Origin: Streptomyces tateyamensis
GTDB taxonomy: Bacteria; Actinomycetota; Actinomycetes; Streptomycetales; Streptomycetaceae
Assembly (NCBI RefSeq): GCF_003205575.1
Contig: NZ_PYBW01000095.1
Coordinates: 1 to 64,000, forward strand
Reading direction: 5' to 3'
Length of the DNA stretch: 64,000 nt
Below are positions 20,164 to 28,873 of this stretch, one piece after another. The notes beneath the pieces were generated by a model. The model did no database searches and had not been told where the DNA came from. It saw only the letters and a list, made by a program, of their open reading frames with translations. Every line of letters starts with the position of its first letter. The first letter of the stretch is position 1. The translations under genes and the position numbers were made by a program.

Positions 20164-20180
20164 TCTGACGGTCCGTCAGA
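20164..20180. promoter_or_regulatory. TetR-like palindrome TCTGACGG-T-CCGTCAGA
   Basis: A perfect 17-bp palindrome with a single central T in the divergent intergenic region. Its form is typical of TetR-family operators. It does not match the operator of the TetR gene at 21277, so its regulator lies elsewhere. Confidence 0.5.
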
Positions 20181-20470
20181 AAGTTTCTTCCGGTGGCTGC
20201 TCCGGACGCTCGGCACCGCTGCGGGGCGGCCACCAGAGAGCAGAGCCCACCGCGCTCCGCATGCGCGCGGATCCGCGCCAGGTCCGCGACCGGTGACCCT
20301 CGGGTCGTCCAACTGGTGCTCTCCGCAAGGAAGATGGCAACAGTTGCCCCATTGTGCGAGTTCCACTTCTCCAGGAACATGGAGCCGCGACTTGTCCGCC
20401 CTCGGTCAGAACCAGGCCACCGACCCGTGGGCGCGCCGCGTCCCGCCGCCACCCCACCAACGGAGACCCG

Positions 20471-21085
20471 ATGACCAAGAAGTGGACCACCGCCGTCACC
20501 GCCCTCTGCCTGGCACTCGGCCTGACCGGCGCCGGCGCCGGCTCGGCGCAGGCCGCCACAGCGGGGCAGGTGGCCGCACACCGGCTGACGCCCCGCCAGC
20601 CCGCGTTCAGCGGCGCGAACATGCTGACCTCGGGCACCTTCGAGGGGAGCATCGCCGGCTGGCAGAAGCTCGTCCCGGCGGGCGGGATCGTCAACTGGGC
20701 CAACTACAACACCCTGGCCGGCGCCCCGGCCCCGGCCTACGACGGCACCGGGTACCTGGCCACCAACACCAACATCGTCGGCGGCTCGGTCTACCAGGAC
20801 GTACCGATCACCCTGGGCTCGAGCGGCACGGTCGAGGCCTCGGTGTTCCTCTCCTCCCAGTCCGGCCCCGCGACCGGCACCTTCTGCCTCTGGGGCCTGA
20901 TCAGCGGCAGCAACCCGATCAGCACCTGCAGCGGTTACAGCGTCAACTCCTCCACCGGATACGGGAACTACATCCTCATCACGCAGATACCGGTGGGCGT
21001 CACCACGCTGCGGTTCCAGATCTACCCGACCGCGAACGGCGGCACCACCGACCTGGACGACGCGAGCCTGTTCCAGATCGGCTGA
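20471..21085 (+). CDS. Secreted carbohydrate-binding-like protein
   Basis: 204 residues. A classical signal peptide (MTKKWTTAVTALCLALGLTG to AQAA) is followed by one jelly-roll-like domain: NMLTSGTFEGSIAGWQK near the start and GTTDLDDASLFQIG at the end, the usual ends of a carbohydrate-binding module. Two internal cysteines (CLWG and STCSG) may form a disulphide. It has no catalytic domain. The ATG has GGAG seven bases upstream; an earlier in-frame ATG would destroy the signal peptide. Confidence 0.75.
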   Translation: MTKKWTTAVTALCLALGLTGAGAGSAQAATAGQVAAHRLTPRQPAFSGANMLTSGTFEGSIAGWQKLVPAGGIVNWANYNTLAGAPAPAYDGTGYLATNTNIVGGSVYQDVPITLGSSGTVEASVFLSSQSGPATGTFCLWGLISGSNPISTCSGYSVNSSTGYGNYILITQIPVGVTTLRFQIYPTANGGTTDLDDASLFQIG

Positions 21086-21092
21086 CGCGTCC

Positions 21093-21123
21093 GGTGGCCG
21101 TGGTGCACCGCACCACGGCCACC
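21093..21123. terminator. Strong hairpin after the secreted-protein gene
   Basis: GGTGGCCGTGGTGC (21093-21106) and GCACCACGGCCACC (21110-21123) are perfect 14-base arms with a three-base loop, eight bases after the stop codon. Confidence 0.75.
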
Positions 21124-21276
21124 TCACCGCGGGGCCGTCGAGCGCCTTCACCAGTGCGCCCGGCCGGCCGAGGAGGCTTCACGCAAAGCTCCGCACCGCC
21201 CGGGCCGACCGCCGCCCGCCTCCAAGCTGACCTGGGCCACTGACCGGCCGGTTTCACGGCCGGGCGCGGCGATGAT

Positions 21277-21882
21277 TCAGCCGGCGGTGTCTTTCATACC
21301 CGCCGCGTCGAGCAGCGTGGTGGCCATCGAGATGGCGAGGCCGTCCGTGCCGCTTCCCTGTACGACACCCCAGGAGTTCGCCCCGTCGAAGACGACGGTG
21401 AGGTGTCGGGACAGTTCCGCCGGGTCCTGCGCCCCGCCGGCCTCGGCTTCGTGGCGGAAATAGGCGATCAGGGCGTTCTTGTGCCGACGGGCGGCCAGGC
21501 TCCCCGGGTGCTCGGGGACTTTGAGCTCCACGGCGGCGGCGACGAACGGGCAGCCGTGGAAGTCCGCGTCCACGGACAGCGCCTCCAGACGCCGGAAGAC
21601 GTGGAGGATCCGCTCCCTGGGGGACCCGGCGTCGTCGGCCGCGGGGAACAGGGCGGCGCGGTAGGCGGCCGCCGTGCGGTCCAGGCTCGCGGCGATCACT
21701 TCGTCCTTGCTGTCGAACAGCTGGTACATCGAGCGCTTGGACACACCGGCGGCGCGGCACAGCGCCTCGACCCCTATGTGCATGCCCTCCCGGTAGAAGA
21801 GGTCCGCCGCGGCGTCGAGGAGGCGATCCCGGGTCGAGGAAGCCGTAGGAGCGGCGATGGGAGCGGGTGTCGCTTCGGTCAT
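21277..21882 (-). CDS. TetR-family transcriptional repressor
   Basis: 201 residues. The N-terminal helix-turn-helix is typical (RLLDAAADLFYREGMHIGVEALCRAAGVSKRSMYQLFDSKDE in pieces), and the C-terminal ligand domain contains FHGCPF. The gene is divergent from two SDR genes, and two copies of AAACCGATCGGTTT lie in the shared promoter region, so it very likely represses itself and the SDR genes. The inducer is unknown. Confidence 0.92.
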   Translation of the reverse strand: MTEATPAPIAAPTASSTRDRLLDAAADLFYREGMHIGVEALCRAAGVSKRSMYQLFDSKDEVIAASLDRTAAAYRAALFPAADDAGSPRERILHVFRRLEALSVDADFHGCPFVAAAVELKVPEHPGSLAARRHKNALIAYFRHEAEAGGAQDPAELSRHLTVVFDGANSWGVVQGSGTDGLAISMATTLLDAAGMKDTAG

Positions 21883-21914
21883 GCGCCCACCTTACGTCGC
21901 CGCTTGCCGTTCGG

Positions 21915-21928
21915 AAACCGATCGGTTT
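21915..21928. promoter_or_regulatory. TetR operator copy 1
   Basis: AAACCGATCGGTTT, a perfect palindrome, 33 bp upstream of the TetR start codon. The same 14 bp recur at 21944. Confidence 0.85.
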
Positions 21929-21940
21929 ACAGTGGGAGTC

Positions 21941-21960
21941 GGGAAACCGATCGGTTTCCC
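21941..21960. promoter_or_regulatory. TetR operator copy 2
   Basis: GGGAAACCGATCGGTTTCCC, a perfect 20-bp palindrome that contains the same AAACCGATCGGTTT. It lies 27 bp upstream of the first SDR start. The centres of the two sites are 29 bp apart, about three helical turns, so two dimers could bind on one face. Confidence 0.85.
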
Positions 21961-21986
21961 GACTTCTGCGAGTGAGGACCCCGGAC

Positions 21987-22688
21987 ATGACTGACCTCAA
22001 GGGCGCGGTCGCGCTCGTCACCGGCGGCAGCCGCGGCATCGGCAAGGAGCTGGTGGAGCAGCTGTACGAGCGAGGGGCTGCCAAGGTCTACGCCACGGCC
22101 CGCGACCCGCGCACCGTGGCCCATCCCGACGCCGTGCCGCTGGCCCTGGAGGTCACGGATCCGGTGTCCGTGGCGGCCATGGCCGAGCGGGCGCAGGACG
22201 TCACCGTGCTGGTCAACAACGCGGGCGCCTCGGTCGGCGGGTCCCTCCTGGAGGCTCCGCTGGAGGACGTGCGCCGGGACTTCGAGATCAACTTCTACGG
22301 GCCGCTGCAGGTCACCCGAGCCCTGGCTCCGGTGATCGAGCGCAACGGCGGCGGCCACATCCTCAATGTCCACTCCGTGCTGTCCTGGATCGGCCTCGCC
22401 GGCTCCTACAGCGCCTCCAAGGCGGCCCTGTGGCAGCAGAGCAACGCCCTGCGGCTGGAGCTGGCCCCGCGCGGCATCACGGTCACCGGCCTGCACGTCG
22501 GCTACGTCGACACGGACCTGACCGCAGGTGTCGACGCTCCCAAGGCCAGCCCGCGCGATGTCGCCGCGCAGGCACTGGACGGCATCGAGCAGGGCGCGTT
22601 CGAGGTCCTGGCCGACGACATCACGCGGCAGGTCAAGGCCGGCCTCTCCGGCGACGTGGCCGCGCTGTACCCCCAGCTCGCGGCGTGA
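21987..22688 (+). CDS. SDR-family NAD(P)-dependent oxidoreductase
   Basis: 233 residues. The coenzyme motif TGGSRGIG is at the N-terminus, NNAG is present, and the active-site pair is YSASK. It therefore keeps a full catalytic set. It probably reduces or oxidises a small alcohol or carbonyl compound. It is the first gene downstream of the double TetR operator. Confidence 0.9.
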   Translation: MTDLKGAVALVTGGSRGIGKELVEQLYERGAAKVYATARDPRTVAHPDAVPLALEVTDPVSVAAMAERAQDVTVLVNNAGASVGGSLLEAPLEDVRRDFEINFYGPLQVTRALAPVIERNGGGHILNVHSVLSWIGLAGSYSASKAALWQQSNALRLELAPRGITVTGLHVGYVDTDLTAGVDAPKASPRDVAAQALDGIEQGAFEVLADDITRQVKAGLSGDVAALYPQLAA

Positions 22689-22741
22689 GCGATCAACACC
22701 TCTCCCGGCAACACCCACAGCTGTTCGTGAAGGAGTTCGTG

Positions 22742-23554
22742 ATGACGGCAACTCGACCGGTGGCCCTGGTGACAGGAGCGTCCTCCGGCATCGGCAGGTC
22801 AACCGCCCTCGCACTGGCCGAGGCGGGTTTCGACGTGGTCGGGACCAGCCGCGACACCGCGAAGGCCAGGCCGGCCGCGGGGGTGACCTTCCTGGACCTC
22901 GACGTGGCCGGTGACGAGTCGGTGGCCGCCGTGGTCGGGGAGGTGATCGAGCGGTTCGGGCGGATCGACGTGCTGGTCAACAACGCCGGTATCGGCTCGG
23001 CGGGCGCCGCCGAGGAGAGCTCCGTCGCGCAGGCCCGGAGCGTCTTCGACATCAACGTCTTCGGCCTGATGCGCATGACGAACGCCGTCCTGCCGCACAT
23101 GCGGGCCCGCGGCAGCGGACGCATCGTCAACATGTCGTCCATCGTCGGGTTCGTCCCGCAGCCGTACATGGCTGTGTACGCGGCCACGAAGCACGCCGTC
23201 GAGGGCTACTCCGAGTCCTTGGACCACGAGGTCCGCGAGTACGGCGTGCGGGTCCTGCTCGTGGAACCGGCCTGGACCAACACCGCGTTCGAGGCGAACA
23301 GCGTGCAGCCGGACCGGCCGCTCGATGCCTACGCCGGGAGGCGTCAGGTCTTCGAGGAGTACATGGCGCAGGCGGTGCGGGACGGCGACGACCCCGCCGT
23401 CGTGGCCGAGGCGGTCCTCGCGGCGGCGACCGACGCCAAGCCGAAGCTGCGCTACGCCGCCGGCCGGACCGGACGCGTGCACACGATGCGGCGCCTGATC
23501 CCGGCCCGGATGTTCGACCAGCAGCTGCGCAAGCTCAACAAGCTGCCCGCCTGA
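22742..23554 (+). CDS. SDR-family oxidoreductase
   Basis: 270 residues with TGASSGIG, NNAG and the YAATK active-site pair, and a C-terminal LVEPAWTNTAF and RLIPARMFDQQLRKL that recall 17-beta-hydroxysteroid-type SDRs. AAGGAG lies seven bases before the ATG. The gene follows the first SDR by 53 bases and is probably under the same TetR control. Confidence 0.9.
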   Translation: MTATRPVALVTGASSGIGRSTALALAEAGFDVVGTSRDTAKARPAAGVTFLDLDVAGDESVAAVVGEVIERFGRIDVLVNNAGIGSAGAAEESSVAQARSVFDINVFGLMRMTNAVLPHMRARGSGRIVNMSSIVGFVPQPYMAVYAATKHAVEGYSESLDHEVREYGVRVLLVEPAWTNTAFEANSVQPDRPLDAYAGRRQVFEEYMAQAVRDGDDPAVVAEAVLAAATDAKPKLRYAAGRTGRVHTMRRLIPARMFDQQLRKLNKLPA

Positions 23555-23609
23555 CATCGCCCCCAGGTGACGCCGGACCTGCTCCAAGACTCCCGGCCAG
23601 TGCGCGCGT

Positions 23610-24602
23610 TCACCGCTCCAGCAGGCGCCGCAGCCAGGCCGTGCGGGCGGCGTGGGCGTCCCGGCTCAGGGTCGCGTGCGGGGCGAGGGTGTCGAAACCG
23701 TGGCAGGCGCCGGGCCACACGTGCAACTCGGCCTCGCCGCCGGCCCGCCAGATCGCGTCGGCGTAACCGACCGCCTCGTCGCGGAACGTCTCTGCGGACC
23801 CCACCTCGACGTACGCGGCCGGGAGTCCGGACAGATCGGTGGCCCGGGCCGGCGCGGCGTACGGGGAGACGTCGGCGGTCCCGTAGCGGTCGCCCAGCAC
23901 GGCTTGCCAGGCGGTGGCGTTGGAGGCGCGGTCCCAGGTGTCGCGGCCGGCCATCTGGTGGCTGGAGAAGCTGTCGCCGCGGTCGTCGAGCATCGGGCTC
24001 AGCAGCAGCTGCCCCGCCGGGGCCGGACCGCCGCGGTCCCGTGCCAGCAGCGCGAGGGCCGCCGCGAGACCGCCGCCGGCGCTCTTGCCACCGATCACCA
24101 CGCGCTGCGCGTCCACCCCGAGCTCACCCGCGTGCTCGGCCACCCAGGCCAACCCGTCGTAGCAGTCCTCCACCGCCCCGGGGAACCGGGTGCGCGGCGC
24201 CAGCCGGTACTCCACGGACACCACCGCCAACCCCAGCGGCAGCGCCCAGCCCCGCAGCAGCCGCGGCAGGACGGACCAGGCGTCGCCCGACACCATTCCG
24301 CCGCCGTGCAGGTAGTACAGCAGCGGCAGCGCCCCACCGAGCCCGGCCGGCCGCGCGCTCACCAACGTGACCTCGCCCCCGCCCTCGGCGCGCGGCACCC
24401 GCACCTCCGTCACCTCGAACCGGCCGCCGTCCCGCAGCTGATCGAGCGTCGGACGGGACCGGGCCGCGGCGTCACTCTCCTGCCACGCCGCCAACCGGGC
24501 CGGCGTGAGCACCTCCCACGCCTGCTCCCCCGCACCCGCCAGCACCGCCCCGACCTGCGGATCCAACGGAGGCACCCGCCGCTCCATCCCGCCACCGCCC
24601 AC
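23610..24602 (-). CDS. Alpha/beta hydrolase, hormone-sensitive lipase family
   Basis: 330 residues. The oxyanion motif HGGG, the nucleophile elbow GGKSAGGG and the late GSAETFRDE with aspartate/glutamate and GACHGFD histidine make the HSL-type esterase triad. It should hydrolyse carboxyl esters in the cytoplasm. A GTG at 24602 has GGAGGG upstream; an ATG at 24587 is the alternative. It converges on the SDR gene and is separated from the MarR gene by 99 bases. Confidence 0.85.
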   Translation of the reverse strand: MGGGGMERRVPPLDPQVGAVLAGAGEQAWEVLTPARLAAWQESDAAARSRPTLDQLRDGGRFEVTEVRVPRAEGGGEVTLVSARPAGLGGALPLLYYLHGGGMVSGDAWSVLPRLLRGWALPLGLAVVSVEYRLAPRTRFPGAVEDCYDGLAWVAEHAGELGVDAQRVVIGGKSAGGGLAAALALLARDRGGPAPAGQLLLSPMLDDRGDSFSSHQMAGRDTWDRASNATAWQAVLGDRYGTADVSPYAAPARATDLSGLPAAYVEVGSAETFRDEAVGYADAIWRAGGEAELHVWPGACHGFDTLAPHATLSRDAHAARTAWLRRLLER

Positions 24603-24701
24603 CAGCCCGCTCCCTCCGAGCAGCCCCGACCCGACCGGGTCGGCTCGCCGGGCCCAACCTACCCCGGCCGGGGGGCCGGCCCGGGTCGGCCTGGTGAGGG
24701 C

Positions 24702-25145
24702 TCAGCCGGCCGACTCCGGGAAGACCTCGCCCAGCAGTCGCTGGAAGGCGTGCCGCTGCGCCTCGCCCAGCTGCTCCAGCCCGGTGAGGCCGGACATCAT
24801 CTCCGCGCGGATCTGGCGGACCGTCTCCTCGCCCCCTTCGGTGAGCAGCACGTTCTTGATCCGCCGGTCGGCGGGGTCGACCTCACGCCGGACCAGGCCG
24901 CGCGCCTCCAGCCGGTCGACGATACCGGTGACGTTCGAGGCGTCGCAGGCGAGCAGCTCGGCGAGGGTGCGCATCGGCCTCGGCTCGCGGAGCAGGCTGA
25001 GCGTCTTGCCCTGCATGAGGGTCAGTCCGCGGTCGGCCGCCATCGCGGCGAAGTGCCGGTAGTAGGCGGCCGCCGCCCGGGCGATCTGGTCCATGAGCTC
25101 GGCCGGGGTGGGTGCGGCCGTGGGCGGGGTGGCGGGCTCGGTCAT
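24702..25145 (-). CDS. MarR-family transcriptional regulator
   Basis: 147 residues from the ATG at 25145. The winged helix-turn-helix contains LAELLACDASNVTGIVDRLEARGLVRRE and the wing DPADRRIKNVLLTEGG. It is divergent from an MFS exporter gene, and the intergenic DNA contains tandem repeats that are likely its binding sites. A role in sensing a toxic phenolic or electrophilic compound fits the neighbours. Confidence 0.9.
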   Translation of the reverse strand: MTEPATPPTAAPTPAELMDQIARAAAAYYRHFAAMAADRGLTLMQGKTLSLLREPRPMRTLAELLACDASNVTGIVDRLEARGLVRREVDPADRRIKNVLLTEGGEETVRQIRAEMMSGLTGLEQLGEAQRHAFQRLLGEVFPESAG

Positions 25146-25163
25146 GGGGCCAGGGTACCGGAG

Positions 25164-25239
25164 ATTGCTTGACATCCTCAATCATCTAGGTCTACCTTCA
25201 ATTCATTGCTTGAAGACCTCAACAATCCATGTCTTCAAG
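25164..25239. promoter_or_regulatory. MarR operator repeats
   Basis: Two imperfect direct repeats start at 25164 and 25205, both with ATTGCTTGA, then three bases, then CCTCAA; they are 41 bp apart, four helical turns. The second copy also forms an inverted repeat CTTGAAGAC (25209-25217) and GTCTTCAAG (25231-25239). Confidence 0.65.
25169..25198 (+). promoter_or_regulatory. Sigma-70-type promoter for the MFS gene
   Basis: TTGACA (25169-25174), an 18-base spacer and TACCTT (25193-25198). The -35 box lies within the first MarR repeat, so binding would block polymerase. Confidence 0.5.
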
Positions 25240-25296
25240 ACTCAGTCCCGGTCCGCGCCCCGCGCGGCAGGACCGCCCTGGAAGGATCCGACCCGG

Positions 25297-26823
25297 ATGA
25301 GCCACGCCCCCGCCCACGCCGCCGCCCGGCCCGGCCGCACCGCCGGCCGGGAACGCGGCAGCACTCCCCTGATCCTGGCGCTCGGCCTGGCCGCGATGGT
25401 GGTGGCCATGGCGCAGACCCAGGTCGTTCCGATCCTCGCCCTGCTGCAGAAGCAGCTGCACACCGGTGCCGCCGGCGTCAGCTGGGTGACGACCGCCGCA
25501 CTGCTCTCGGCGGCCGTCTTCACCCCGCTGCTGGGCCGGGTCGGCGACCAGTTCGGCAAGAAGCGCACGCTGCTGGCCGTACTCGCGGTGATGGTGGTCG
25601 GGTCCGTGATCGCCGCCACCACCACCTCGCTGACCCTGCTGATCGTCGGCCGGGTCCTCCAGGGCTCCGCCACCGCGATCTTCCCGCTGGCCCTGTCGGT
25701 GATCCGCGACGAGGTCCCGCGCGAGAAGCTGCACGGCGCGATGGCGCTGGTCAGCGGCACCCTGGCGTTCGGCAGCGGACTCTCCCTGGTGGCCACCGGG
25801 CTGCTCACCCAGGGCGCCCACCCCAACTACCACCTGGTCTTCTGGTTCTCCACCGCACTGACCGCGCTCGCGCTGGCCGCCGTCGCCGTCGTCGTGCCGA
25901 ACGGCGGCTCCCCCACCGGGGGCCGGATCGACGTGCTCGGCGCGCTCACCCTGGCCGTCTTCCTGGTCCTGCTGCTGCTCGGCATCTCGCAGGGCCACGA
26001 GTGGGGCTGGTCCTCGGCCCGCACGCTCGGCGCCCTGGGCGGATCCGTGCTGGTCGCCGCCCTCTGGGTGCTGGTCGAGCTGCGGGTGCCCAACCCGCTG
26101 GTCGACATGCGGATGTTCGTCCACCGCCAGGTGCTCTTCACCAACCTGGCCGGGCTCTTCGTGGGCTTCGCCTCGTTCGCCCAGTTCATCGGCATCTCCT
26201 ACCTGGTCCAGATGCCCGGTCGGCTGACCGGCTACGGCTTCACCGCCTCGGTGCTGCGCGCCTCCGTCGAGTACCTCCTGCCCAGCGCCCTGATCGCGCT
26301 GGCGGCGGCCCCGGTCGGCGGCCTGCTGGTCCGCCGGATCGGTGCCCGCTCGACTCTCGGGGTGGGCGCACTGGTCGGCGTGGCCGGCTTCGCCTGGCTG
26401 GCCTGGGGTCACGGCGCCGAGGGCTCGGTGATCGCCGCGGGCATGCTCACCGGCATCGCCATCTCCTTCGGCTACGCCGCGATGCCCGCACTGATCGCGG
26501 CCAGCGTGCCCCTGCACCAGACCGGCATCGCCAACGGCATCAACTCCATCTCGCGCTCGGTCGGCAGCTCGATCGCCAGCGCCGTGGTGACCTCCCTGCT
26601 GGCCTCGAAGGTGGTCAGCTACCCGTCGATCGGCGCCGCACTGCCCGCCGAAAGCCAGTTCACGCTCAGCTTCGTGATCGCCGCCGGCGCGCTGCTGCTG
26701 GCCGCCGCGGTCGCCTGGGCCGGACTCCGGGCCACCCACCGCTCGGCCCCGGACACCGCCACGGCCGCCCCCGCTGCCGCCACGCGGGACGCCGCGCCCG
26801 AACCCGCCGTCTCGCACTCCTGA
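25297..26823 (+). CDS. MFS exporter, DHA2 (14-helix) type
   Basis: 508 residues with about 14 membrane helices. Motif A is LLGRVGDQFGKKR, and motif C-like glycine repeats follow in helix 5. This is the proton-driven drug exporter group. The ATG has GGAAGGA upstream. It is the first gene under the divergent MarR promoter and probably exports the compound that MarR senses. Confidence 0.88.
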   Translation: MSHAPAHAAARPGRTAGRERGSTPLILALGLAAMVVAMAQTQVVPILALLQKQLHTGAAGVSWVTTAALLSAAVFTPLLGRVGDQFGKKRTLLAVLAVMVVGSVIAATTTSLTLLIVGRVLQGSATAIFPLALSVIRDEVPREKLHGAMALVSGTLAFGSGLSLVATGLLTQGAHPNYHLVFWFSTALTALALAAVAVVVPNGGSPTGGRIDVLGALTLAVFLVLLLLGISQGHEWGWSSARTLGALGGSVLVAALWVLVELRVPNPLVDMRMFVHRQVLFTNLAGLFVGFASFAQFIGISYLVQMPGRLTGYGFTASVLRASVEYLLPSALIALAAAPVGGLLVRRIGARSTLGVGALVGVAGFAWLAWGHGAEGSVIAAGMLTGIAISFGYAAMPALIAASVPLHQTGIANGINSISRSVGSSIASAVVTSLLASKVVSYPSIGAALPAESQFTLSFVIAAGALLLAAAVAWAGLRATHRSAPDTATAAPAAATRDAAPEPAVSHS

Positions 26824-26870
26824 CTGACCCCCCGTCGCACCACCACCCCTTCTCGTCCTGGAGCACCACC

Positions 26871-28871
26871 ATGACCTCCGTCCTCTTCGTCGTCACCGGG
26901 GCCGCCCACTGGACCCGCGCCGACGGCACCGCCCACCCGACCGGCTTCTGGGCCGAGGAGCTGGCCGAGCCGCACCGGATCTTCCGCGAGGCGGGCCACG
27001 AGATCACCATCGCCACCCCCGGCGGCGTGCCCGCCCCCGTCGACCCGGGCAGCCTGAGCGCCGAGGCCAACGGCGGGCAGCAGCGGGCCGACCTGATCGC
27101 GGGTTACCTCGACTCGATCAGCGAGGCACTGCGGAGCCCGGCCAAGCTGGAGGAGGTCGACCCGGACGACTACGGGCTGGTCTTCTACCCGGGTGGCCAC
27201 GGTCCGATGGAGGACCTCGCCGTCGACGAGGCCTCCGGCCGGCTCCTCACCCGGACCCTCGACTCGGGCAAGCCCCTCGGCGTGGTCTGCCACGCGCCCG
27301 CCGCGCTGCTCGCCGCCCGCCGCGACGGGGACGGCGGCTGGCCGTTCGCCGGCTACCGGATGACCGCCTTCAGCAACGCCGAGGAGCAGGCGGTCGGCCT
27401 CGCCGCGGGGGCCAAGTGGCTGCTCCAGGACCGGCTGGTCGAGCTCGGCGCCGACTTCGTCGAGGCCGCGCCGTTCACGCCGCACACGGTGGTCGACCGC
27501 AACCTCTACACCGGCCAGAACCCGGGCTCCTCCGCCGACCTGGCCCGCGCCCTGGTGGCCGCGGTCGCCACCGACCCGTCCGCCGTGGTCGCCCGGCTGC
27601 ACTCCACCTTCGCCGGCGGCCGTACCAGGCCGCTCAGTTGGCGGTTGAGCCGGCTGGCGGCGCTGCGCGCGCTGCTGACCGAGCAGTCCGCGGAGTTCCT
27701 GGCCGCGCTCCAGGCCGACCTGGGCAAGAGCGCCGCCGAGGCCTACCGCACCGAGGTCGGCTTCACCCTGAACGAGCTGGACCACACGGTCGCCCACCTG
27801 GCCCAGTGGCTGAGCCCGACGCCGGCGTCCGTGCCCGGCGCGTTCCTGCCCGCCGAGGCCCGCGTGGTGCGCGAGCCGCTGGGCGTCGTGCTGATCATCG
27901 CGCCGTGGAACTACCCGCTGCAGCTCGCCCTGGCCCCGCTGGTGGGCGCCCTGGCAGCGGGCAACACGGCGGTGGTCAAGCCCAGCGAGCTCACCCCGGC
28001 GACCTCGGCGGCGCTGGCCCGGCTGCTGCCGCGCTACCTCGACCGGGAGGCCGTGGCCGTGGTCGAGGGCGGCGTGCCGGAGACCACCGCGCTGCTGGAG
28101 CAGCGCTTCGACCACATCTTCTACACCGGCAACGGGATGGTCGGACGGATCGTCATGACGGCGGCCGCCAAGCACCTCACCCCGGTCACCCTGGAGCTGG
28201 GCGGCAAGAGCCCCGCGGTGGTCGACCCGGGCGCGGACCTGGCGGTCACCGCCCGGCGGATCGCCCGGGGCAAGTTCCAGAACGCCGGCCAGACCTGCGT
28301 CGCCCCGGACTACGTCCTCGCCGTCGGCGACACCGCCGACGCGCTGGAGCGGCACCTGACCGAGGCCGTCCAGGAGCTGTACGGGCCGGACCCGGCGACC
28401 AGCCCGGAGTACGGACGGGTCGTCAACGAGCGCCACCACGACCGGCTCACCGCACTGCTCGGGGACGGCCGGATCGTCACCGGCGGAACCCACGACCGGG
28501 CCCGGCGCTACCTGGCGCCGACCGTGCTGGCCGACGTCTCCCCCGAGGCGCCGGTGATGCAGGAGGAGATCTTCGGCCCGGTGCTGCCGATCATCTCCGT
28601 GCCCGACCTCGACGCGGCGATCGCCTTCGTCAACGGGCGCGAGAAGCCGCTGGCCCTCTACGCCTTCACCGAGTCGGAGCAGACCAAGCGGCGGCTGACC
28701 GAGGAGACCTCCTCCGGCGGCCTGGTCTTCGGCCTGACGGTCTCCCACCTGGCCGTGCCCGAACTGCCGTTCGGCGGCGTGGGCGAGAGCGGGATGGGCC
28801 GGTATCACGGCCGGTACTCCGTCGACACGTTCAGCCACGCCAAGGCCGTGTTCGACAAGCCCCTGGGCTGA
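26871..28871 (+). CDS. DJ-1/PfpI-family protein fused to aldehyde dehydrogenase
   Basis: One open frame of 666 residues with two enzymes. Residues 1 to about 230 are a DJ-1/PfpI (Hsp31/glyoxalase III-like) domain with nucleophile Cys140 in GVVCHAPAALLAA. From about 235 a class-3-like aldehyde dehydrogenase follows, with Glu442 in LELGGKSP and catalytic Cys476 in NAGQTCVAP. No stop codon or start-like site separates them; the linker AAVATDPSAVVARL resembles the usual end and start of the separate proteins. Together with a MarR repressor and an exporter it suggests detoxification of reactive aldehydes. Confidence 0.85.
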   Translation: MTSVLFVVTGAAHWTRADGTAHPTGFWAEELAEPHRIFREAGHEITIATPGGVPAPVDPGSLSAEANGGQQRADLIAGYLDSISEALRSPAKLEEVDPDDYGLVFYPGGHGPMEDLAVDEASGRLLTRTLDSGKPLGVVCHAPAALLAARRDGDGGWPFAGYRMTAFSNAEEQAVGLAAGAKWLLQDRLVELGADFVEAAPFTPHTVVDRNLYTGQNPGSSADLARALVAAVATDPSAVVARLHSTFAGGRTRPLSWRLSRLAALRALLTEQSAEFLAALQADLGKSAAEAYRTEVGFTLNELDHTVAHLAQWLSPTPASVPGAFLPAEARVVREPLGVVLIIAPWNYPLQLALAPLVGALAAGNTAVVKPSELTPATSAALARLLPRYLDREAVAVVEGGVPETTALLEQRFDHIFYTGNGMVGRIVMTAAAKHLTPVTLELGGKSPAVVDPGADLAVTARRIARGKFQNAGQTCVAPDYVLAVGDTADALERHLTEAVQELYGPDPATSPEYGRVVNERHHDRLTALLGDGRIVTGGTHDRARRYLAPTVLADVSPEAPVMQEEIFGPVLPIISVPDLDAAIAFVNGREKPLALYAFTESEQTKRRLTEETSSGGLVFGLTVSHLAVPELPFGGVGESGMGRYHGRYSVDTFSHAKAVFDKPLG

Positions 28872-28873
28872 CC

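Larger units (their letters stand above)
20034..20470. promoter_or_regulatory. Intergenic control region, no gene seen
   Basis: This 437-bp divergent gap holds no convincing gene; its short reading frames lack ribosome sites and codon bias. It contains the promoters for the leftward transporter operon and the rightward secreted-protein gene, and two operator-like elements described separately. Confidence 0.6.

Noticed and set aside
20088-20366. Small minus-strand ORF in the intergenic region
   Set aside because: No ribosome site, no codon bias, and it overlaps operator-like sequences.
25206-28871. A 1221-codon open frame including an N-terminal part opposite in phase to the MFS gene
   Set aside because: Only the part from 26871 is coding; the upstream part is the arginine/proline-rich shadow of the MFS gene in another frame.
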